A DNA stretch of 64,000 nt from Trissonchulus latispiculum (GCA_030248195.1 JASAND010023201.1:1-64000), one strand, 5' to 3'; shown: positions 9,920 to 21,235, counted from the first letter of the stretch. Notes: generated by a model not told the origin, from the letters alone. A program made the numbers and translations.

Positions 9920-12443
9920 GAAAGTTTTTTAGCGCCTGCTAAAAATTCAGAGATAACGAGAGTTGCTACCATAATTCGAGAATTAGGAATTGATGGAAAA
10001 CTTCAAGAAAAAGAAAACTACATGGGCGACCAGTAAGCAACCGTTAAGAAGTCCTGGCGCTTTTACTGCCCATGAAAGAAAAGTAACTTCAAGAGTAAGC
10101 CAAGCGACTTACCAAAGAAAGTACAAAGTTTAAAGAAAATAGAAAAGTTTGGTAGCGAAGTGGAAGTCAAATGCAGGCTAATCGAAACTGGGGATTAACT
10201 GCTAACTTGCACGTAACTTGATAACATTTTAAACGATACTGCGATTCAAATTCAGATAATGAAAAGAGAGTAAGCAGAAATCAAAAATAAAGAATCGAGA
10301 CCACATATGAAAAAGTGTACCCTAAAGCCTTTATGGTTAGAAAACCCCATGCACGCAACTCATCCCAACACACAAAACTTACACACTGACAATGATAATT
10401 ATATACTGGCCAGACAATGCAAAATAAATGACTGTACAGAGAGTAAAATATGACAAGTAGCATGCTTTACAACAAAGTTTCAAAAGAGTATATACGACAA
10501 AAGTATCTGTACAACGTTTTCAAAGAGTAAATATAATGGCATTTATAACAAACAACAAAAATTCAAATTCCCAAGCTAAACAAGTACAGAATATGAGAAA
10601 AAAGTACAAGTTATCCTATACAATAAGTTCAAAGTTGAGTAAATACGGCAAAATATAAGAACAAAACAAACTATGTATACCTATTCTAGCAAACAAAAAG
10701 AAATAACAGTAGGATTACTGGTTCACAAGGTAATTATTAAAAAGCCCAGACAGAAACTGCCGTTTACAGCACAACCCGTCTTAGCTCAACTCTTGGCCCT
10801 TGGCTTAAAGCCCTCATCTCTCGGAATTGCGCAATAGCAAATAGCAGTTTAAAGAAAATACAAAATCCCAATAAGTTTCAAAGATAATTTCAAATAAAAT
10901 TTCACAAACAGCAATTACATATATCCTAATAAGTCCTAACAGATATCAGCTAACAAAACGTTATCACAATTCTCAGTTTTAAATGTTTTTGTTATCGTTT
11001 CACCCCTCGCGAAAGAAATGAGTTCCTACGAATCAACAAGATCCAGTACATTACATAACAAAAATATATACAGTACAACAGACAAAAATTAAGGCAAGCT
11101 GTTAAGGAAAAATTGTAAATTGAATAGAAAATTTTCGAAGACAAATAGACTATAAAATGACTATAACAATAAATGACAAACAAAAATGACTATGAAAAAA
11201 TACTAATATAAGGCATTCTTCGCTATGGCAGTGGTAAGGCTACTATGGGGCACCGGCCCTCGAGCCTGGTCGGAAGGCTACTACGGGGCACCGGCCCTCG
11301 AGCCTTGTCGGAAGACTGGTAGCACCGGCAACTTGCACCGTTCAAAGCACCGTTGAAAAACACCACTGAAACAGCCGTAAAGCTGAAACACAAAGGGGGT
11401 TTGACAAACATTTATAATGAATACTCGTACTCGGAAACTTGAGAGTTTTGTCAAGAATTTTAGAAAGGATAGACGCAAAATAGAAAAGAAATTCGACGTT
11501 TGATAGAGATTACGTTTTAACAGAGAAACTAGAAATTCACTCCAAAAGAGAAAAACTGTATTACACCGTCAGTTCTCTTGAGCTTTTAGAGGTGTATTTA
11601 AGGAAAAAATACACAAACTAACTGTAATTCACTGCGTCAATACACAAAGCACGAATCTATGTTGCTATGAAGTGTGGCTTGCCGAAGTATAAGTACAAAA
11701 GAGTACAAAAATAACTGTGCAGCAAATAAACTACATAAGAACTAACTCAACTAACTCAATATTTTTGGATTTTTAGAGTTTTAGATTAATATACGGCAAA
11801 AATGAAGCGAAACATACAAAACAAAATGCCGAAACAGAAATAGCAAAGTTTTGAATGCAAAAGTATACCTGTACACGAACAAAATACTACTTATTTCAAA
11901 AAAAATAATACTGTAAAGATTAAACACCACTAATTAGAAAATAGATAGCAAGCCAAACTTCAGTAATAATTAAATTCTTCATTTAAACTTATCTGAGGCG
12001 TTTTAGGTATGAACGTATTACTGGTATTGCCTCTTATTATTCCTTCTTTCTTTCTGGTTAACCATCATATATGTACGGTTTGTACTGGTTAACTAACAAA
12101 CTTTGCTTGTTTTTCAAATAATTGAATAATTCCAAGAATTCCGATAAACACAACAGGTAAAAATACAGGTTAGAAAAAGTACTGAACGTTAGGTTTCAAC
12201 AAAATTCCGATTAAAGATTGACAAAAACACAAAACAAAAAAATTACTGCGAAAAGTGGAATATTGAAAGTAAAAAGTAGAAAAAGAAAAAGAAAAACGAA
12301 TGAAACCATGCTACCATCACGACAGAAACACGACGTAGAGACCTACGACATGCGCCTTTGTGTGGCAGCTACGCACTAACTCGAAGATGGCCATACAAGT
12401 TGCGCGTAATGATGATTTATGAGCCCAGTGACCAGAGTCCTAT
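9920..12443 (-). other. Non-coding interior of the LTR element
   Basis: About 2.5 kb between the gag-like stop and the 3' LTR with a marked strand bias: the plus strand is A-rich, so the element's own RNA would be U-rich. No polyprotein motif was seen in any frame. A short direct duplication occurs at about 11230-11310 (GGCTACTACGGGGCACCGGC and its near copy). Confidence 0.65.
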
Positions 12444-13541
12444 TCAAAGCATCTTCCCTTGCTCAATTGCTGAGAATGGCGATGGCAAAGCTCGTGGCTG
12501 TGAAATTATAACCAAATCCTTCTTTTCCAAAACAAATTCATTCTTCATGTGTTGCTTCAGCTTTACATCAGTGCTGTTAACCATACTATCAGCACATTCC
12601 TTGCCCTTATCTTCGCTAAATAATAAATCTAAACCATAACCATTACTTGGGGCAATATTTACTATAGTTCCCATAATAGCTGAAGTATTATTTAATACAG
12701 AGCCACTTTTTGTAAGAGATTTGTTAGATTCCATTGTATTCGAGCCATTCGAGCTGGTCAAATCCTTACTCGGCTGCACTACGGTAGCTGAATTACCAGA
12801 AAAAGTTCCGTTGAAACGAGTCACTTTTTGTTTGGGGCGGTACGACCTGCTTTGGGGGTTCGCAAAAACATTTTCGCTCGAAAAAGCCGGACATACATCA
12901 AACGTTCGAAAATGACCATTTTTCAATGGATTTTTCCACCTAGAAAAAGAAGTTTGAGGGTTAGGACGGAAAGAAAATCTGATTCTGGGATAGTTTCCAG
13001 TGGGGCAACTAGGCATAGCATTGAATTTGCTCGGGTAAGTAGAACTTGAATTTCGATCAGATAAAGTTGGAAATCTGGGGTATGCAGGCGAGATCAAATT
13101 AGGACTATAACGAAATCCATGAGTTGGACGTCTCAAAAAATTTGAGTTCGCATTCGGAAAGCCGACAAAACCACAAGAAAAACATCTGATTGGCGGGGGC
13201 ACATATAGGCTAAGCAGACTTGGCGGAGAAAAAGCGCGTCTCGGGCTATGCAAGTATGGGGGCAAACGCGAAAAATTTGAGGAAAAAGTGGTTGATCTCG
13301 GAATAAACGCGAAATGATTGAGCTGTATGCCTCTGAAAATATCACTAGACTGATCACTAAAAGGAATTTGGCATCGTAACTTCAAAGGACACATAGCCAC
13401 TAAATGGCCTACTTTGTGGCAAAGAAAACACCGACGAAACTGACTCATATGAATATTTCTGGCCCAAAAATGACTAGAACTACGCATTGTAGAATTGTAG
13501 TGGCACAAGCTATTCCCCAAAAAATTACTCCAAAATAGCAA
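12444..13541 (-). CDS. Gag-like zinc-knuckle protein of the LTR element
   Basis: A 365-residue open frame lies about 640 bp inside the 5' LTR. Near residue 40 it has CFLCHKVGHLVAMC, a CX2CX4HX4C nucleic-acid-binding zinc knuckle of the retroelement nucleocapsid type. A partial second motif (CFSCGFVGF) follows near residue 120. The remainder is rich in Ser, Pro, Asn, Phe and Arg with no recognisable capsid or enzyme fold by eye. It is much shorter than a gag-pol polyprotein and stops well before any pol region. It would bind element RNA if expressed. The start codon is the first Met of the frame; translation could begin at a later Met. A cellular CCHC protein captured by the element is a less likely alternative. 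Confidence 0.7.
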   Translation of the reverse strand: MLFWSNFLGNSLCHYNSTMRSSSHFWARNIHMSQFRRCFLCHKVGHLVAMCPLKLRCQIPFSDQSSDIFRGIQLNHFAFIPRSTTFSSNFSRLPPYLHSPRRAFSPPSLLSLYVPPPIRCFSCGFVGFPNANSNFLRRPTHGFRYSPNLISPAYPRFPTLSDRNSSSTYPSKFNAMPSCPTGNYPRIRFSFRPNPQTSFSRWKNPLKNGHFRTFDVCPAFSSENVFANPQSRSYRPKQKVTRFNGTFSGNSATVVQPSKDLTSSNGSNTMESNKSLTKSGSVLNNTSAIMGTIVNIAPSNGYGLDLLFSEDKGKECADSMVNSTDVKLKQHMKNEFVLEKKDLVIISQPRALPSPFSAIEQGKML

Positions 13542-14162
13542 CTTTGATACTCGAGAATACCAAAAATGACACTAGACACTATTCTCAAAAAATTTGAAAA
13601 TGGGGAGTTAAAATACCAAATGCTCTAAAAATACGAAATCGTACACAAATCTGTTTTCGATTGTGGAATCGATTGGGGGGGTCAAAAATTCGTCAAACCT
13701 TGATCTAAAAATTTCAAATTTTGGCCTTAAAATGTCCTAAATTAGGTTCTGAGCGAGAAAATAACGTTCCAAAAATTAATTTCAGACTGAATAAGCTTTA
13801 GCCTAAATCGACCCAAAAATAACTTTGGGGGAGTCGAAAAATTTTCAAAATTTGACCAAAATTTCGAAACTTTGCCTCTAGTGCACTTCTGTTGCTCTCA
13901 TTGCTCTCCTAGTGTTAAATATTCCCGAAAACAGGAATTTTTATCACCAGGGTTTAGTGTGCCTACCTTTTTTGTAAATTTTTCCATTTTCTCAAAAATT
14001 CAAGTTGCATCCTCACAAATAAAAACATAAAAACTGGTTTTTATAGAAAACTAAGTGTCACAAATAATTATCCAAATCAATTTCAAATCGCAAAAAAAGA
14101 AAGTCATTTTTCAAAGTTGCCAATTTAGACAAATTTTGAAATTTGACAAACCGGACAGAGGT

Positions 14163-14178
14163 CCTGTCACGGTCGCCA
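14163..14178 (-). other. Primer-binding site of the LTR element
   Basis: On the minus strand TGGCGACCGTGACAGG begins about three bases after the 5' LTR. The TGG start is the complement of a tRNA CCA end. The exact primer tRNA was not identified. Confidence 0.65.
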
Positions 14179-14181
14179 AAT

Positions 14182-14629
14182 ATCAATCCCCGGTTTACTG
14201 TCCGGTTACTAAACCGGAAATTGTTTGGCGAAACGATTGCAGGTTTTCTCAAATGGGGTGCAACTCTTTCTCGAAACTAGATCCCCAATCTAAACCTAAT
14301 CAAACATTAGGCATGGGTGGCGGACAAAGAGCTTTATTTCAAAGAACTTACAGTTTGTTGGCAGGCAGAGGCACAGCAAATAAGAATGAAAGGCCTAATG
14401 GCCGACTGTCCACAAGCACGAGACAACTGATGATTGAATAAAATCGAATGAATGCAACAAAGAATGCTTCCGTTTATATAGCCCCGATTTTGGTGACAAT
14501 TTGTAATATGCAAATTAGATATGCAAATTAGATAGCTAATATTGCAAAGCCAATGTTCGTTACACATAAGGAACGATTTGTTTGAACGACTGTTTAGAAT
14601 CGCAGATCGTAATAACTAGGTTTTTCACA
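14182..14629 (-). repeat. 5' LTR (right copy)
   Basis: Partner of 9461-9907. It is followed on the plus strand by CTGGT, matching the CTGGT that precedes the left copy. Confidence 0.9.
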
Positions 14630-14641
14630 CTGGTACACCTA

Positions 14642-14712
14642 TGTCTCCGTCGTATTCTGGGCTTATCTCGGGAGGATCGCATAAGCAACGCCGAACTTAG
14701 AGAACGTGCTGG
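14642..14712 (+). pseudogene. LINE reverse transcriptase, 3' fragment
   Basis: The LINE frame resumes after the 8-bp duplication, encoding CLRRILGL and then GLSREDRISN, a conserved segment that follows the LLYG.E motif in these elements. After about 14712 the sequence changes to G/C-run MITE sequence, so the LINE 3' end is lost or displaced. It shows that 9001-14641 is a single nested insertion. Confidence 0.82.
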
Positions 14713-15800
14713 GAACAGAACCCCAAAATTTCCGTTTTTCGCGACCCCCCCCAGATTTTCAGATGCTTGCAACCCCCCCCCAATTTTTGGCCAAAATGGC
14801 AAAAAATCGAAATTTTTTAGAGGGGCCCACCCTCCGTCGGAGGACCCCCCCCCCAGATTTTTAGGCTCAGCCACAGCTATGAAATCGACTGTAGTAGTGT
14901 AATATTGCTAATTTTTGGTTGTAAATAGCGCTTTTTTAGCAAAATAGCAATTTGTTTCTTAAATTTTTGAAGACAAATTTTTTGCATACCCCTCCCCTCC
15001 CATCCCTTTTAATTCGATTTTTCTGAACACCACTCCACCCAAAACCGACTGACCCCACCCCACCCAGCCTAATTTCGGCTCCCCAACATTGTTCATGGCA
15101 CGCCTGTGGCCAGAGGAGGAGGGTAGGGCCTTGGTACCCCCCCTCAAGTGAAGGAACCTCCCCTCAAAACATTTTTACTGCCCCGAAAGATTTTTTTAAA
15201 CATCTTACTAAATTTTTAAAAATTTTAAGCCAGCAATTCGAAAGTTTTCAAAGCATTACCAAGAGTTAGCGAATACTGCTAAGGTTCGTTTAGTTAAGCG
15301 AAAACTCGTAAAACATTAGCTTAAAACAGAGAACTTTTCAGTTTTGAATGATAAACCGATTTTCGCCGAATTTTCCTCTTTTTCTTACCTAAATTTTCTT
15401 ACCTAAATTATTTTCTTACTTAAAATTTTTCTTACCCTTCCCCCAAATTGACTTGCCCCCTCCTTCTTTTTCGCCAGACCACTCTCCCTTCTTTTTTCGA
15501 AACACCACCACCGGCAACACCCCCACTTTTCGCCAGCCACTCCTATGTTGTGGGCTGTGGAGAGCCAGAGCCCCCTCCCCCCACAGGTACGCCTGTGGCC
15601 AAAGGAGGAGAGGGCCGTGGTACCCCCCTCAAATGGAGGAGCCTCCCCTCAAAACATTTTTACTACCCCTAAAGATTTTTTAAACACGTTACTAAATTTT
15701 TAAAAAATTTTTAGCCAGAAATTCGAAAGTTTTCAAAGTATTACCAAAAGTTTTACTTGGTACTTTTTACAATAGTTTAAAGCTATTTTAAAGCAAAATT
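14713..15800. repeat. Direct-repeated G/C-run MITE fragments
   Basis: Segments at about 15062-15260 and 15545-15765 are direct repeats. Both run through a GCCTGTGGCC phrase, a GGTACCCCCC phrase, CCTCCCCTCAAAACATTTTT and an AT-rich tail containing AAATTCGAAAGTTTTCAAAG or a close variant. They look like adjacent copies or fragments of one MITE family. No gene was seen; proline-rich open frames here are translations of C-runs. Confidence 0.6.
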
Positions 15801-16843
15801 TTGGCCCTTATTTATAAGCGGGGATTTTTTGCCTTTGTTCAAATTCAAATCTCATGGTTCAACAAGATTATTTCTCTGATTTGCCTCAGAAGTCCCTAGT
15901 CCCTAGTATACATATATCTAAATCAAGGTCGCAGATTTCAAAAATCGGGTCGAATGATCGATCCACCCACCAATCCCAGCTCCTTTAGAACTGTTCTTAT
16001 GGACCCGTAGGTGACGTTATATGCAGCCATTTACACAGAAGTTGGCACAAAAGTTGTACCTAAAATCTTATGTAACGCAACTATAATCTGCTATCTAGCT
16101 GAATGACTCAACAAGATAAAATTTCTTTGATGGTAAATGGTTTCTTTTGGTTAGCCATTGGTACGCTTATCTAAACCTGCCCCCGAAATTTTTAAGTCTG
16201 CGTACTTCTTTGTGTGAGAAGTTACGCACAAAATAATTGTGGTACGCTAAAGTACCCAACAACGTACTTCTATATTGCTAATAGTTATATTGCGTACCAA
16301 CTATTGGCTGGCTAGTTAAACAGCGTCTCAAATCCCACCCTCCCCCTCTAAAATTGGGTACAAACCAAGTAAAAAATGCAAAATTTTTGAAAACATTTTT
16401 TTCAATTTCTGAACATTTTTGAAAAAATTTCAAAACACTGGCTACAAATCAGCTGTAAACAGCTAAAGATGGTTGGTTTTTATAGCAACTAAAAGGTAAC
16501 GTATGCCATTATAAACGACAATCTGGGCTAATTAAGGCATATGTAATGAAGTTAGTGAGATCTGAACCTCGATCCACTCTAGACTTGATCACACGGAAAG
16601 TTAGCGCGTCCACTTATCGAAGCAGACTTAGGCACCGGATCTCCGAAAGGTGGTATTCCAAAATCAGAGATTCCCTGCAGCCAACCTTTGTAGGGGTCTT
16701 CTAGTGGTGAGTTCGTTTGATGCACTGGATTCCAGCAGATCAGCAAGAGGGGTCAGCACTTGCTTTGACTTGATCGCCGGATTGATGATGAGTCTTCCAA
16801 TTCATTGCATACATTGCGTATACATTACTTAAACCAACAGGAG

Positions 16844-16845
<2 letters not shown>
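15801..16845. other. Non-coding, no recognisable gene
   Basis: The stretch is AT-rich and unique-looking. The 60-residue open frame at 16650-16832 ends next to the TA microsatellite and has no family resemblance. Confidence 0.45.

Positions 16846-16927
<82 letters not shown>
16846..16927. repeat. (TA)n microsatellite
   Basis: About 80 bp of uninterrupted TA dinucleotide. Such tracts are length-unstable. Confidence 0.97.
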
Positions 16928-16936
<9 letters not shown>

Positions 16937-17932
16937 CACCATTCGAAAAGGAAAATAAAATCGTTTACTGTGTAGTACACATATGTGTAAATAGGAAATC
17001 ATTTGACGAACATAATATACGTATATATATACCGTAACGATAGAACCGAACCACTGCCCATTGGTCCAGATAGGTTTTTCAGTGGCACACAAATAAAGTT
17101 TTAGCTAATGGGGTGTAGATAGGTATATACAGATCCGGGTTTCATATATTTTCACTCTAGTCAAACCCCTCCTTTTACAGAATCTGTAATCTTGATATGG
17201 ATGCAACAGGAGCAAAATCAAATCTGGGGTATATATACTATCAGCAGATATGAGCAAGTGTAATTCAGCCATTTCTACTGTTTGCATGAGCTCCTCAACC
17301 ATTCTATCCGTCATAATCCGTCGACCATGCAGCGTTATATATATGCCGTATTTATCAGGACCACGCATTAAAAGCGGAGTGTTACTGCTCTCGGTTACTG
17401 TTACCGCTAGCCTCAATGTAAAAGCCACGCCACAACAATGGTATACGATTGTATGTAGAATTTACAAAGATTGTAATGTATGATTGATTTGTAATGTACC
17501 TATCTAAAATTTACCACAGATAAGTGTTAGAATATCATATTAGATTCCTCGGGATCATTCAAACACAGCGTCACGAACGTCCAACCAAACCCCGATTAAT
17601 CGGACCCCTTGTCGAAGCAGGGATTTTGCTCCGCGGACATCATTAATATTTTGGTCTCTGAACTTTTTCTACTGGGTACCTTTTGGGGGTTCCCCACTTT
17701 TATGGGATTCCCCCATGCCCCCCACTCAACTGTAGGTGTCCAGAAATGACCAAAATAAGGATTTTTACGGATTTTCGAAAATTTTCAGGCTTCGCCGGAA
17801 TTTTTTGGTCAAAAATCGTTTGTTTTGGTTCTCAAACTAAATTGTTGGGCACTTTTAGGCAGTTTTAGCAGATTATGTAGAAAACAGGCTATGTATACGG
17901 CATTTTTTGGCAATTTTAGATCACTTTGGATT
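16928..17932. other. Non-coding, no recognisable gene
   Basis: No supported exon. Short frames on both strands at 17105-17483 are antisense to each other and have no recognisable motif. Confidence 0.4.
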
Positions 17933-18275
17933 GTTGTTGCGCGGCCGTGCTTGTGAACCCGGCCGGCCGGCCGGGTTATTCAAACCGGCCGGCCGGCCGG
18001 CCGGTCAAACAGGCCGGCCGGCCGGTCGAAAAAAGCCGGCCGGTACCAGTTTTGCCCTATTTTTCGTATATTTTGCAAAATATTTAGCATTAATTGATGC
18101 ATACAGTTACTCCTGGTTATGTATAACAGATAAAATCAAGCAGTATCCTTTTTCCGAAGACCGGCCGGCCGGCCGGCTGCATCTGACCCGGCCGGCCGGG
18201 TGTTGTCCCGGCCGGCCGGCCGGATTGTCGGCATAGTGGGCCGGCCGACCGGGTTTTCCTCGGCCGGCCAACAAC
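17933..18275. mobile_element. GGCC/CCGG-rich inverted element
   Basis: Two clusters of GGCCGGCC-type tetranucleotide runs (about 17955-18045 and 18160-18270) flank an AT-rich spacer of roughly 110 bp. Outer ends read TTGTTGTTGCGCGGCCG and, at the right in reverse complement, AGTTGTTGGCCGGCC, so the whole has weak terminal inverted symmetry. Each run is self-complementary and could fold. It is probably a MITE with an extremely biased interior. Open frames in all directions are Gly/Arg/Pro/Ala-rich artefacts. Confidence 0.6.
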
Positions 18276-18588
18276 TCTGCTTTGGATACCCTCCCCGAGC
18301 TTTTTTCGCATAGAAAAAGCCCATGGTCCCCACCAATATTATAATGGGGCATTTTCTTGGAAAAGAGGTTTTAATGGGAAAAGCAACGGGCCCGCCCTTA
18401 TACTAATTATGTAGCTGCCGCACCCATAGGTGTAGCCAGGCAAAAAATGGCTGGGAGTTCCGCCAGAAGGAGGAGGGTCGCATAAATTGCCAAAAATCAA
18501 AATTTTCCAAGTCTTTTTGCCAGTTGTCATTTTTGAATACAGTAAGAAGTTTTGAATGAAGTAGCAAAGTCTGTAGATCTCGGGAGGC
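18276..18588. other. MITE fragment
   Basis: It contains CCCATAGGTGTAGCC near 18421, an ACACCTA-type terminus in reverse orientation, then gene-free sequence up to the next element. Confidence 0.4.
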
Positions 18589-18938
18589 ATAGTTTCACCA
18601 AGGGGGGCGGTTGGGGGTAACCCGCCCAAAATTTTCGACCAACTTTACCCCCTCCCAGCGTTGTCAACATTCCCTCCACCCACTTTCGGTCCCACCCCAC
18701 CCAGCACTTTTTGGAGCTAGTTAGCTAAATTCTGCCAAAAATGGTTATTTTTGAAAACTTTTTCTCAAATTTTGGCTTAGAAATAGATTGAAGCCGTGTA
18801 AAAACGCTGAAAACAGTTATTTTGTAATTTCCAGACGCGTCCGAATTTTTGGAGGGGGGGTAGTCTCATAACATTTCGTGGGTCGACTTCCAAATTTTCA
18901 AAGTTTACCCTCCCAACCAAAATTTACGGTGAAAATAT
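18589..18938. mobile_element. MITE with ATAGTTTCACC ends (copy 1)
   Basis: The left end ATAGTTTCACC followed by a G-run and the right end CCAACCAAAATTTACGGTGAAAATAT form imperfect terminal inverted repeats. The interior matches the copy at 18997-19411 in the same orientation (for example the GGAGC...TTAGCTAAA segment). No clear target duplication. Confidence 0.55.
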
Positions 18939-18996
18939 AGGACATATCTTTCAAAATTTGCACAAAGATGGGCCAATTTAGCACAATATCGCAAAG

Positions 18997-19411
18997 CATA
19001 GTTTCACGGTGGGGGAGGGGTTGGCGTTGGGGGCGGGTGTACTCTCCCCCCAATTTTCGACATCGCCTCCCCCAACTTTCGGCTACCACCACCCAACCAC
19101 CCCCCCCCCGGCCCTTTTTGGAGCCAAAAGTTAGCTAAACTAAAATTTTGTCCAACAGCGATCATTTTTTGAAAAACTTATTTCAAATTTTGACTTACAA
19201 GCGCTTTAAAACCGCGTATAAACGCCTAAAACTGTCAAAACAAGCAGTTTTCGCGGAAAAAGCGTAATACAGAAAGTTTTTAGGCTATTTTTTGGATTTT
19301 CTGAAGTCCCAATTTGGGGGGGGGTTGGGGGAGGTACCCCGTTTTCGCGGTTCGACAACCAAATTTCAAGAGCTAACCCCTCCCCCAACCAAAATTTCCG
19401 GTGAAACTATA
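18997..19411. mobile_element. hAT-type MITE with CATAGTTTCAC ends (copy 2)
   Basis: Terminal inverted repeats CATAGTTTCACGG and CCGGTGAAACTATA are flanked on both sides by TCGCAAAG (18989-18996 and 19412-19419), a perfect 8-bp duplication diagnostic of hAT-class insertion. The interior is C/G-run-rich without coding sequence. Confidence 0.75.
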
Positions 19412-19419
19412 TCGCAAAG

Positions 19420-19986
19420 TTTTGTTTAAAATTGTAATTGTATTCTAAAAAATGGTTACTTTCGGTAGGTCACGTCTCACGGTACCCACTCTCACACTCC
19501 CACTACCTCCAAGGAGACATGCCCCCTATTTCTTCTACAAATACCTAATGAAATTCTAATTTGTTTCTCGGTTGTACTTTTGTACCCTACAACAAAGGCC
19601 AAAATGAAAATACCAGAGGAACGAGCTTGGGTAGCTTAGCTACTTGCTTTCCAGCTAAAGTATTTAATCGCTCGATAAAGCTGAGAAGAGACGTCAAAAT
19701 TCAGACTGCATCGTCATTTTCTCTAAGCAGAAACTGCAGAGGTTTTACACCACCAGACAAAAGAACAGTCAACTAAACTCCAGACCACTTAGTTAGCGAT
19801 GATCACAAGTATGCAGCCAGCTACATTAAGGATGATCTATCTTCTAAAAGCATGTGTCAGTCGACTAAACTTGAAAATTTTAAATTCAACGTTGACAAAC
19901 TCCAAATTGAAATAGCTATTCTTATCGTATTGCTAAACAATAGGGCCTGCTGAATAAATGTTATTACTAATAAACTATTAATGATT
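19420..19986. other. Unassigned sequence with a 71-codon open frame
   Basis: The frame at 19561-19776 is basic and has normal base composition, unlike the neighbouring repeats, and an AATAAA occurs near 19953. No motif is recognised. It could be a retroelement or gene remnant; evidence is weak. Confidence 0.25.
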
Positions 19987-21235
19987 AGCCGATTTAAGGG
20001 GGGGGGTCACGAATTTTCGACCATCTCCAATTTTTCCCATTTTCACATATTTTGTAGTCCCCATGGGTTCCCAAAACAAGACAGTTGCGTTTGTTGCAAA
20101 ACTTTCCATATCGTTCACAGAGACTCCCAAAGGTGGCCACCTCGACATGTGTTCAATATAGGAAACGAAAAAGTTAAGAAAAAATTTCGCGGTGACCAAA
20201 GGTTTTGAGCGCTGTGCAAGAGCAAATGGGCTTGCCAAAATGTTAAATCTGAACGAGATAGCGTGATTATCCGCATATCTATATGAGGTGTTTTTGCATT
20301 AGCTCTGCGATTTCCTAGAAATTTTCAAAATTTAATGAAGACGGTTTTTGCTAAATTTTGACTTACAAAAAAATGCCACCGAAGAAATGTTTCGTTCATG
20401 CCCTGAACTAACCATTCAGTGCACAAAATTCCGCGTATAGATATTAACTACAGTACACAAATAGAGCTTGAATTTGCATACCACAATCCCTGCTGCTGCT
20501 TGGGAGGGGATCACACTTTTGGTCACTGCGTTGGCGTTTTGCCTCAAAATACGCCATTTTCTCAAATTTTTGAATATAATGGTCCATAAGTCGGGTGAAA
20601 GCCGAGCTATTCCAACCAAATTCGGTGTGCCAATTTGCACATATGAAAGGAAGATGTGTGCGTGTGTTTCACTGCAATTCCTGGTGTTTAACTGTGGACG
20701 CATGCCTCAGTGCCATGTCTGAGGCCAATAGTCAAAAAATGGCAGTTTTTCAATTTTTTCAAATATAGCCAAATTTGATATCAAATTGAAGCTCTCGATG
20801 CCCTAAACATTTTATCTTCTTGCACTAAGTCTCTACAAAGCAGTATGGGAAAGTTAGAGCGCTTTAAAGTTTGAAGTAAATAGCCGGAAGGAGCTTGAGC
20901 AAATCGTTCAAACGCCGTTTCTCGCTCGGTGCTTGGCGTATCATTGTCATTTGCACAGCAATAAATAGCCCCAAATAGAGGCTTCAATTTGATCTATTGA
21001 CCATGCCGTAGTCTTTTGTTATCCTATGTGCACACGGCTTCGAAGCCCTCAGCGAGGCGTGGTGGCGTAAATACTAAATTAGGGATTTGAACTGAAATAT
21101 CTCTTACCTGGATTGGCCCTGGACTCTAAAAATTTGTCTTGCTTTTTGACACATATGGGGATATATTAGAGCCAAAATTGAGCTAAATCGGTGACTATAA
21201 AATTTGGTACCTGGCGACCCCCCCTTAAGGTGGTA
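19987..21235. mobile_element. Possible 1.2-kb TIR element
   Basis: TTTAAGGGGGGGGGTCAC at about 19993 and GCGACCCCCCCTTAAGG at about 21214 are inverted relative to each other and could be element ends. The interior has no recognisable gene. Target duplication not identified. Confidence 0.35.

Larger units (their letters stand above)
9461..14629 (-). mobile_element. LTR retrotransposon with only a gag-like ORF
   Basis: Direct repeats of about 447 bp (9461-9907 and 14182-14629) bound a 4.3-kb interior and are flanked by CTGGT on both sides, a 5-bp (or 4-bp) target duplication. The element reads on the minus strand: a primer-binding-site-like TGGCGACCGTGACAGG directly follows the 5' LTR, and a purine run GCAGGAGGATGA directly precedes the 3' LTR. 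The only sizeable frame is a zinc-knuckle ORF at 12444-13541; no protease, reverse transcriptase, RNase H or integrase was found in the other 2.5 kb. This fits a non-autonomous large retrotransposon derivative that keeps gag. The LTRs differ at only a few sites by eye, so it is fairly young. Confidence 0.88.
9001..14641. mobile_element. hAT-type MITE inserted in the LINE (itself interrupted)
   Basis: Terminal inverted repeats TAGGTGTACC (9001-9010) and GGTACACCTA (14632-14641) are flanked by TGTCTCCA on the left and TGTCTCCG on the right, a near-perfect 8-bp target duplication as made by hAT transposases. The MITE's own DNA is 9001-9460 plus the last few bases at 14635-14641. The interior has G-run phrases typical of the window's ACACCTA families. 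A complete LTR retrotransposon sits near its right end. No transposase is visible. Confidence 0.78.

Noticed and set aside
16846..16927. Origin or regulatory AT element
   Set aside because: It is a plain (TA)n microsatellite.
17907..18352. Arg/Pro/Gly/Ala-rich frames in several phases
   Set aside because: They translate GGCCGG runs and occur in all frames, a sign of repeat and not coding.
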